A stretch of 64,000 bases of DNA from Palaemon carinicauda (lineage: Eukaryota; Arthropoda; Malacostraca; Decapoda; Palaemonidae), in NCBI RefSeq assembly GCF_036898095.1, contig NC_090726.1, positions 42,011,645 through 42,075,644 on the forward strand. The letters are read 5' to 3'. Below, in pieces: positions 56,779 to 64,000 of this stretch (the first letter of the stretch is position 1; every line of letters begins with the position of its first letter). Made by a program: the position numbers and the translations under genes. The notes under the pieces were generated by a model, which searched no databases, was not told the DNA's origin, and saw only the letters and a program-made list of their open reading frames with translations.

Positions 56779-56885
56779 GCTAAGCTACAACCCTAGTTGG
56801 AAAAGCAAGAGGCTATAAGCCCAAGGGTTTCAACAGGGAAAAATAGCCCAGTGAGGAAAGGAAATAAGGAAATAAACGATATAAG
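56738..56885 (-). mobile_element. LINE 3' tail inside the left palindrome arm
   Basis: (ATT)n then AGCTACAACCCTAGTTGGAA and GTGAGGAAAGGAAATAAGGA. Its mirror copy is 63160-63305, so the insertion predates the inverted duplication. Confidence 0.85.
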
Positions 56886-57039
56886 AAGTAATCAACATTA
56901 ATTACTGTCTATTTTTAAGTAGGTTCTCCACCTAGCATTGCTAAATAGAATTTTTTAGTTAATTATATGTTAATTTAAATGATAACGTTGAGTTAAACTC
57001 GTTGGCAGTACAGGTATAGGTAAATTGACATTACAGGAG

Positions 57040-57870
57040 CAAGTAGAATTGTAATATAGAGGCAAGTTCAAAGACATTTGGATCGTAATATAGAGGCTAT
57101 TTAAAACGTATTATGGATCGTAATACAGAGGTTAGTTAAAACGCATTATGGATCGTAATATAGAGGCAAGTTAATACGAGTTATGGATCGTAATACAGAG
57201 GCTGGTTAAAACGTATTATGTATCGTAATACAGAGGCTGGTTAAAACGTATTATGAATCGTAATATAGAGGCAAGTTAAAACACATTATGGATCCTAATA
57301 TATAGGTTAGTTAAAACGTATTATGAATCGTGATATAGAGGCAAGTTAAAACACATTATGTATCGTAGTATAGAGGCAAGTTAAAAAACATCATGTATCG
57401 TAATATAGAGGCTAGTTAAAACACATTATGGATCGTAATATAGAGGCAAGTTAGAAGACATTTGGATCGTAATAAAGATGTAAGTTAAAACACATTATGG
57501 ATCATAATACAGAGGCCAGTTAAAACACATTATGGATCCTGAGAAAGAGTGAAGTTAAACACTATGTATCGCAATATAGAGGCAAGTTAATACAAGTTAT
57601 GTATCGTAATATAGAGTCAAGTTAATACAAAATATGGATCCTGATACAGAGGCAAGTTAAAACACTTTATGGATCGTAATATAGAGGCAAGTTAATACAC
57701 GTTATGGATCGTAATATAGAAGCAAGTTAAAACACATTATGGACCCTAATACAAAGGAAAGTTAAAACACTTTATATATCGTAATATATAGGCAAGTTAA
57801 TACAAATTATGGATCATGATATAGCGTTAAGTTAAAACAAATTACGTTGATACAGAATAAATTCAAAACG
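57040..57870 (+). repeat. 35-bp tandem array, ~24 copies (left arm)
   Basis: Consensus TTAAAACACATTATGGATCG + TAATATAGAGGCAAG. Period 35 checked between 57151 and 57186. Copies vary at several fixed sites (ACACATTA/ACGTATTA/ACAAGTTA, ATATAG/ATACAG). Confidence 0.9.
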
Positions 57871-58136
57871 TTTTATGTATCGTCATACAGAGGCGAACTG
57901 AAATAGGTTATGGTATGAATAAAGTTGAAATACGGGGTCAGATAAATGACAGTGCAAGGTCATGTAAAAGAGGTCAGTGGGCCTACGTGGTCAAGTAAAA
58001 TCAGAATACAGGATTAAGTAATATGACAATGCAGGACAAAATCTATTGAGAGTAGAGTGTAATATGGAATGATGTTACAGAATCAAGAAAAATTAAAATT
58101 ACTATGTCAAAAGTTCAAGTAAAATGAAAACTAGAG

Positions 58137-58500
58137 GGGCACTCAGTAGAGCGCAGACCTCCGCCGTGGCAGCTTATTTCTCGACCTTGACCTTTGACCT
58201 TAACATGTATTAATTGGCGTGGATTTTCATACACTCAAATATGAACCGAGTTTGAAGTCTCTGTGACAATGATGTCCAAAGTTATGGCTGATTACGTGAA
58301 TTGGACATTTTGCTTGACCTTGACCTTTGACCTTGACCTTCCAAAATTTAACCAATTCCAGCTATTTACATTGGAGTTAATCACTGTAAGTTTCATTACT
58401 CTACGATTAAAATTGTGGCCGGGAAGCTGTTCACAAATAAACACACATACACACACACAAACCGGGGGTAAAACATAACATCCTTTCAACTTCGTTGGCG
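58137..58500 (+). repeat. Repeat with stacked TGACCT half-sites and CA/GT tract (left arm)
   Basis: Begins GGGCACTCAGTAGAGCGCAG and ends CAACTTCGTTGGCG at the gap. Contains TGACCTTTGACCT at 58188-58200 and four contiguous TGACCT half-sites at 58315-58339. Mirror copy at 60080-60458, which I judge roughly 90-95% alike by eye. Noncoding. Confidence 0.8.
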
Positions 58501-59000
58501 NNNNNNNNNNNNNNNNNNNNNNNNNNNNNNNNNNNNNNNNNNNNNNNNNNNNNNNNNNNNNNNNNNNNNNNNNNNNNNNNNNNNNNNNNNNNNNNNNNNN
58601 NNNNNNNNNNNNNNNNNNNNNNNNNNNNNNNNNNNNNNNNNNNNNNNNNNNNNNNNNNNNNNNNNNNNNNNNNNNNNNNNNNNNNNNNNNNNNNNNNNNN
58701 NNNNNNNNNNNNNNNNNNNNNNNNNNNNNNNNNNNNNNNNNNNNNNNNNNNNNNNNNNNNNNNNNNNNNNNNNNNNNNNNNNNNNNNNNNNNNNNNNNNN
58801 NNNNNNNNNNNNNNNNNNNNNNNNNNNNNNNNNNNNNNNNNNNNNNNNNNNNNNNNNNNNNNNNNNNNNNNNNNNNNNNNNNNNNNNNNNNNNNNNNNNN
58901 NNNNNNNNNNNNNNNNNNNNNNNNNNNNNNNNNNNNNNNNNNNNNNNNNNNNNNNNNNNNNNNNNNNNNNNNNNNNNNNNNNNNNNNNNNNNNNNNNNNN
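58501..59000. other. Assembly gap, 500 N
   Basis: Exactly 500 N, so a placeholder length. The left border is the inverted form of the GT-minisatellite unit found on the right, so the gap probably hides an inverted array. Open frames running through N are meaningless. Confidence 0.98.
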
Positions 59001-59284
59001 AGCGAACATATACTGAACTTGGCTGTCGTAAGCAAAGGCGAAGGTCAGCCAGTTTAACTGTCACTGAAAAAGGGCTCGCATGATCCTTTCTCTTTTGATC
59101 CGAATCTGTTGGAATTATATATCTGTGGTTGCCTATACCCGGTCAAGCCTTGCTGGTAAGCGTGGCCACATCTTTCTTAAAGGCTGGGGAAACTGGTTCC
59201 CGGTTCGTCCTGGTTTTCGAGAACTGGGTACTGGGGGAAAATGGACTGCTTGTGACTGAAGAGATTGTATGCTTCTGGTCTTGT
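59001..59284. other. Unique sequence in the palindrome loop
   Basis: About 280 bp with no mirror copy in the window. It includes CGGTCAAGCCTTGCTGGTAA and CCGGTTCGTCCTGGTTTTCG. No feature is recognised. Confidence 0.5.
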
Positions 59285-60130
59285 GCTTTTACGTCCGCCA
59301 ACGAAGTTGGAAGGAGGTTATGTTTAACCCCCTGTCTGTGTGTGTGTGTGTGTGTGTGGACTGAAGAGATTGTGTGCTTCTGTTCTTGTGGTTTTACGTC
59401 CGCCAACGAAGTTGGAAGGAGGTTATGTTTAACCCCCTGTCTGTGTGTGTGTGTGTGTGTGTGGACTGAAGAGATTGTGTGCTTCTGTTCTTGTGGTTTT
59501 ACGTCCGCCAACGAAGTTGGAAGGAGGTTATGTTTAACCCCCTGTCTGTGTGTGTGTGTGTGTGTGTGTGGACTGAAGAGATTGTGTGCTTCTGTTCTTG
59601 TGGTTTTACGTCCGCCAACGAAGTTGGAAGGAGGTTATGTTTAACCCCCTGTGCGTGTGTGTGTGTGGACTGAAGAGATTGTGCTCCTGTTCTTGGTTTT
59701 ACGTCCGCCAACGAAGTTGGAAGGGGGTTATGTTTTACCCCCTGTGTGTGTGTGGACTGAAGAGATTGTGTGCTTCTGTTCTTGGTTTTACGTCCGCCAA
59801 CGAAGTTGGAAGGAGGTTATGTTTTACCCCCTGTGTGTGCGTGTGTGGACTGAAGAGATTGTGTGCTTCTGTTCTTGGTTTTACGTCCGCCAACGAAGGT
59901 GGAAGGGGGTTATGTTTAACCCCCTGTGTGTGTGTGTGTGTGTGGTGTGTGTGTGTGTGTGGACTGAAGAGATTGTGCTCCTGTTCGGGCATTACGTCCG
60001 CCCACGAATGTGGAAGGAGGTTATGTTTAACCCCCTGTTTGTTTGTTTGTGTGTATGCGTGTACAGAAGAGATTGTACTTCTGTTCTGTCATAGCCTCTG
60101 CCAACGAAGTTGGAAGGAGGTTATGTTTTA
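59285..60130 (+). repeat. 88-110-bp minisatellite with (GT)n, about nine copies
   Basis: TTTTACGTCCGCCAACGAAG + TTGGAAGGAGGTTATGTTTAACCCCCTG then (GT)n and GGACTGAAGAGATTGTGTGC. Starts near 59290, 59395, 59501, 59608, 59701, 59789, 59883, 59993 and 60087. Unit length varies with (GT)n. Long open frames on both strands come from the repetition. Confidence 0.9.
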
Positions 60131-60458
60131 CACCCGGTTTGTGTGTGTGTATGTGTGTTTATTTGTGAACAGCTTCCGGCCACAATTTTGATCTTAGAGT
60201 AATGAAACTTACAGTGATTAACTCTTATGTAAAAAAGCTGGAAATGGTTAAATTTTGGAAGGTCAAGGTTAAAGGTCAAGCAAAATGTCCAATTCACGTA
60301 ATCAGCCACAAATTTGGACATCGTTGTCACAGGGACTTCAACTCGGTTCATATTTGAGTGTATGAAAATCCACGCCAATTAATACATGTTAAGGTCAAAG
60401 GTCAAGGTCGAGAAATAAACTGCCGCGGCGGAGGTCTGCGCTCTACTGAGTGCCCTTC
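60131..60458 (-). repeat. Mirror copy of the TGACCT repeat (right arm)
   Basis: Reverse complement of 58137-58470 with scattered substitutions and small indels. AGGTCAAAGGTCA is at 60392-60404. Confidence 0.85.
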
Positions 60459-60690
60459 TAGTTTGATTTTACTTGAACCTTTGACATAGTAATTTTGTCT
60501 CTCTATTTTAATTTATCTTGATTCTGTAAGATAATTACATATTACACTTTACTCTCAATAGATTTGGTCCTGTATTGTCATATTATTTAATACTGTATTC
60601 TGATTTTACTTGACCTCGTAGGCCTACTGACCTCTTTTACATGACCTTGCACTGTCATTTATCTGACCCCGTATTTCAACTTTATTCATA
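60459..60690 (-). repeat. Right-arm flank of the array
   Basis: Mirror of about 57900-58136 (ACTTGACCTCGTAGGCCTAC against GTGGGCCTACGTGGTCAAGT). Confidence 0.8.
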
Positions 60691-62990
60691 CCATAATATA
60701 TTTCAGGTTGCCTCTGTATGACGATATATAAACGTTTTGAATTTCTTCTGTATCAGGATACATAATGTGTTTTAACTTAACGCTATATTATGATCCATAA
60801 TTTGTATTAACTTGCCTATATATTACGATATATAAAGTGTTTTAACTTGCCTCTTTATTGCGATACATAAGGTGTTTTAACTTGCCTCTATATTACGATA
60901 CATAATTTGTATTAACTTGCCTCTATATTACGATACATAAAGTGTTTTAACTTGCCTCTGTATCAGGATCCATAATTTGTATTAACTTGACTCTATATTA
61001 CGAACCATAACTTGTATTAACTTGCCTCTTTATTGCGATACATAGTGTTTTAACTTTCCTCTCTATCAGGATCCATATTGTGTTTTAACCAGCCTCTGTA
61101 TTATGGTCCATAATATGGTTTAACTTGCTTCTACATTATGATCCATAATGTGTTTTAACTTGCCTCTATATTGCGATATATAGTGTTTTAACTTCCCTCT
61201 CTATCAGGATCCATATTGTGTTTTAACCAGCCTCTGTATTATGGCCTATAATATGGTTTAACTTGCTTCTACATTATGATCCATAATGTGTTTTAACTTG
61301 CCTCTTTATTGCGATACATAGTGTTTTAACTTTCCTCTCTATCAGGATCCATAATGTGTTTTAACTTGCCTCTTTATTGCGATACATAGTGTTTTAACTT
61401 CCCTCTTTCTCATGATCCATAATGTGTTTTAACTGGCCTCTGTATTATGATCCATAATGTGTTTTAACTTACATCTTTATTACGATCCAAATGTCTTTTA
61501 ACTTACCTCTATATTACGATCCATAATGTGTTTAACTAGCCTCTGTATTACGATCTATAATGCGTTTTAACTTGGCCTTTATATTACGATCCATAGTGTG
61601 TTTTAACTTGCCTCTTTATTGCGATACATAGTGTTTTAACTTCCCTCTTTCTCATGATCCATAATGTGTTTTAACTGGCCTCTGTATTATGATCCATAAT
61701 GTGTTTTTAACTTACATCTTTATTACGATCCAAATGTCTTTTAACTTACCTCTATATTACGATCCATAATGTGTTTAACTAGCCTCTGTATTACGATCTA
61801 TAATGCGTTTTAACTTGGCCTTTATATTACGATCCATAGTGTGTTTTAACTTGCCTCTTTATTGCGATACATAGTGTTTTAACTTCACTCTTTCTCAGGA
61901 TCCATAATGTGTTTTAACTGGCCTCTGTATTATGATCCATAATGTGTTTTAACTTACACCTTTATTACGATCCAAATGTCTTCTAACTTGCCTCTATATC
62001 ACGATTCATAATACGTTTTAACTAACCTATATATTAGGATCCATAATGTGTTTTAACTAGCCTCTGTATTACGATCCATAACTCGTATTAACTTCCCTCT
62101 ATATTACGATCCATAATACGTTTTAACTAGCCTCTGTATTACGATACATAACACGTATTAACTTCCCTCTATATTACGATCCATAATACGTTTTAACTAG
62201 CCTTTGTATTAAGATACATAATGTGTTTTAACTAGCCTCTATATCATGATCCATAATACGTTTTAACTAGCCTCTGTATTACTATCCATAACTCGTATTA
62301 ACTTGCCTCTATATTACGATCCATAATGCGTTTTAACTAGCCTCTGTATTACGATACATAATGTGTTTTAACTAGCCTCTATATTACGATCCATAATACG
62401 TTTTAACTAGCCTCTGTATTACGATACATAATGTGTTTTAACTAGCCTCTATATCATGATCCATAATACGTTTTAACTAGCCTCTGTATTACTATCCATA
62501 ACTCGTATTAACTTGCCTCTATATTACGATCCATAATGCGTTTTAACTAGCCTCTGTATTACGATACATAATGTGTTTTAACTAGCCTCAATATTACGAT
62601 ACATAATGTGTTTTAACTAGCCTCTGTATTACGATTCATAATACTTTTTAACTAGCCTCTCTATTACGATTCATAATACTTTTTAACTAGCCTCTGTATT
62701 ACGATTCATAATACTTTTTAACTAGCCTCTGTATTACGATTCATAATACTTTTTAACTAGCCTCTATATTACAATTCATAATACGTTTTAACTAACCTCT
62801 GTATTACGATACATAATACGTTTTAACTAACCTCTGTATTACGATTCATAATACGTTTCAACTAGCCTCTATATTACGATACATAATACGTTTTAACTAG
62901 CCTCTGTATTACGATACATAATGTGTTTTAACTAGCCTCTATATCATGATCCATAATACGCTTTAACTTGCCTCTATATTAGAATTCTAC
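60690..62990 (-). repeat. 35-bp tandem array, ~65 copies (right arm)
   Basis: Reverse-complement units of the left array (CTTGCCTCTATATTACGATC + CATAATGTGTTTTAA). Long higher-order blocks of several units recur, for example around 61290-61560 and 61600-61860. Confidence 0.9.
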
Positions 62991-63159
62991 TTGCTCCTGT
63001 AATGTCAATTTACCTATACCTGTACTGACAACGAGTTTAACTCAACATTATCATTTAAATTAACATATAATTAACTAAAAAATTCTATTTAGAAATGCTA
63101 GGTAAAGAACCTACTTAAAAATAGACAGTAATTAATGTTGATTACTTCTTATATCGTTT

Positions 63160-63274
63160 AGTTTCCTTATTTCCTTTCCTCACTGGGCTATTTTTCCTGT
63201 TGAAACCCTTGGGCTTATAGCCTCTTGCTTTTCCAACTAGGGTTGTAGCTTAGCTAATAATAATAATAATAATG

Positions 63275-63305
<31 letters not shown>
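63160..63305 (+). mobile_element. LINE 3' tail inside the right palindrome arm
   Basis: TTTCCTTTCCTCACTGGGCT to CCAACTAGGGTTGTAGCTTA and (TAA)n; mirror of 56738-56885. Confidence 0.85.
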
Positions 63306-63306
<1 letters not shown>

Positions 63307-63641
63307 TCGTCACAAAACTCCTTCTCTGACCATAGACAGAAAAAGTTTATTTCTCTCTCCTCTTCGACCATATACATAAAAAGTCTAAGATTTCTCTTTC
63401 AAAATACAGCGAGGCAGATATTCTTATTCACATGCAGAAAGTTATTTCTCGCTCTTTATCTTCCCTATTCTTGGGACAAAGAGAGAAAGTAAAAAGAAAG
63501 AAAATGAAATGGTTCTCCACAATTGAACAGGACGAGGTTGCTGGGAGTAGTAGGGAACGCCCCCGTTTTAAGACCTTACAACCAGACAGAAAACCGCTTT
63601 GCTTCTAACCCCGTCTAAATGTCATTAGCCTACTGACCTCT

Positions 63642-63644
<3 letters not shown>

Positions 63645-63683
<39 letters not shown>

Positions 63684-63800
63684 CTATAACAAGAATATTC
63701 GCATCTGAAGATAAGGGATAAAAATATCGAGAGAAATTATAAAAATATGTAGTAACTTGAATATTGAATAAGGTCATTTGTCTACTAACCTCTCAAAGGA

Positions 63801-63845
<45 letters not shown>

Positions 63846-63941
63846 AAGAACATAACATTTGCTTCTGAAGACAAGGATAAAAATGTCGAGAGAAATTATA
63901 AAAATATGTAGTACCTCCTCTGAGACTTTGTGGGAGAGAGA

Positions 63942-63974
<33 letters not shown>

Positions 63975-64000
63975 GGGCTAAACAAGAACATAAGAAAATT
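63645..64000 (-). repeat. (GA)n-bearing minisatellite of the right arm, cut by the window end
   Basis: (GA)n at 63645-63681, 63807-63842 and 63934-63976. The final bases ACATAAGAAAATT match the inverted form of 56030-56045, so the arm continues past 64000. Confidence 0.9.

Larger units (their letters stand above)
56020..64000. repeat. Giant imperfect palindrome, arms ≥2.5-3.9 kb, running off the right edge
   Basis: Five landmarks recur in reverse order and orientation: 56020-56385 / 63645-64000 (CT-minisatellite), 56388-56700 / 63310-63640 (GAACCATTTCATTTTCTTTC and its complement), 56738-56885 / 63160-63305 (LINE tail), 56895-57020 / 62995-63135 (CTAAATAGAATTTTTTAGTT and its complement), 58137-58500 / 60080-60458. 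The arms differ by scattered substitutions and by the length of a 35-bp array. The loop holds a 500-N gap, ~280 bp of unique sequence and a GT-rich minisatellite. No gene is seen in it. Confidence 0.9.

Noticed and set aside
58292..59064. Long open frames across 58.3-59.1 kb
   Set aside because: They run through 500 N and are artefacts of translating the gap.
59129..60191. Cys/Val-rich open frames of 120-200 codons
   Set aside because: They come from (GT)n-bearing minisatellite units whose frame survives repetition; both strands are open.

Overview
The window is nuclear DNA from an invertebrate animal, most probably a decapod crustacean (a prawn or shrimp). This is inferred from three things: two DIRS-type tyrosine-recombinase retrotransposons of a kind known to be common in Decapoda, very long (CT)n/(GA)n microsatellites, and many copies of a LINE 3' tail ending in (TAA)n that resembles decapod repeats. 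The sequence is AT-rich. I see no complete host gene, no rRNA or tRNA gene, and nothing prokaryotic. Species cannot be fixed from the sequence alone.

Layout. 1-5,520: 3' part of a DIRS element on the plus strand (gag, RT/RNase H, tyrosine recombinase, internal complementary region, 3' inverted repeat), degenerate. 5,884-11,230: a TTAA-flanked MITE, a SINE-like composite, a palindromic MITE lodged in a decayed RTE-like LINE, and a 42-bp minisatellite. 11,700-18,000: AT-rich, G-over-C plus strand with microsatellites and a plus-strand poly(A) signal. 18,600-31,300: C-over-G plus strand with a facing poly(A) signal, a 26-bp minisatellite, a MULE transposon with intact 9-bp target duplication, one LINE nested inside another, a second TTAA MITE and several exon-like blocks on the minus strand. 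31,341-40,081: a structurally complete 8.7-kb DIRS element on the minus strand with near-identical terminal inverted repeats. 40,082-51,480: intron-like DNA with one convincing 95-nt minus-strand coding exon, a relict joined pair of DIRS ends, several minisatellites and a possible minus-strand promoter/first exon near 51.4 kb. 52,000-55,600: microsatellites, LINE tails and a tRNA-derived SINE. About 56,020-64,000: one arm, the loop and most of the other arm of a very large imperfect palindrome that runs off the right edge and contains a 500-N gap.

How the parts relate. Almost every protein-like reading frame belongs to a transposable element. The two DIRS copies are different families but share one logic: gag, then RT/RNase H with a methyltransferase-like segment, then a recombinase, then an internal region complementary to both outer ends. 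The composition switch and facing poly(A) signals around 18 kb suggest two convergent host transcription units, the minus-strand one perhaps starting near 51.4 kb. This is inference from composition, splice-like sites and short open blocks, not from recognised homology.

The best candidates for something not already described are the giant palindrome with its unequal 35-bp arrays, the complete DIRS copy whose internal region carries both non-identical element tips, and the exon-like blocks of the putative minus-strand gene.
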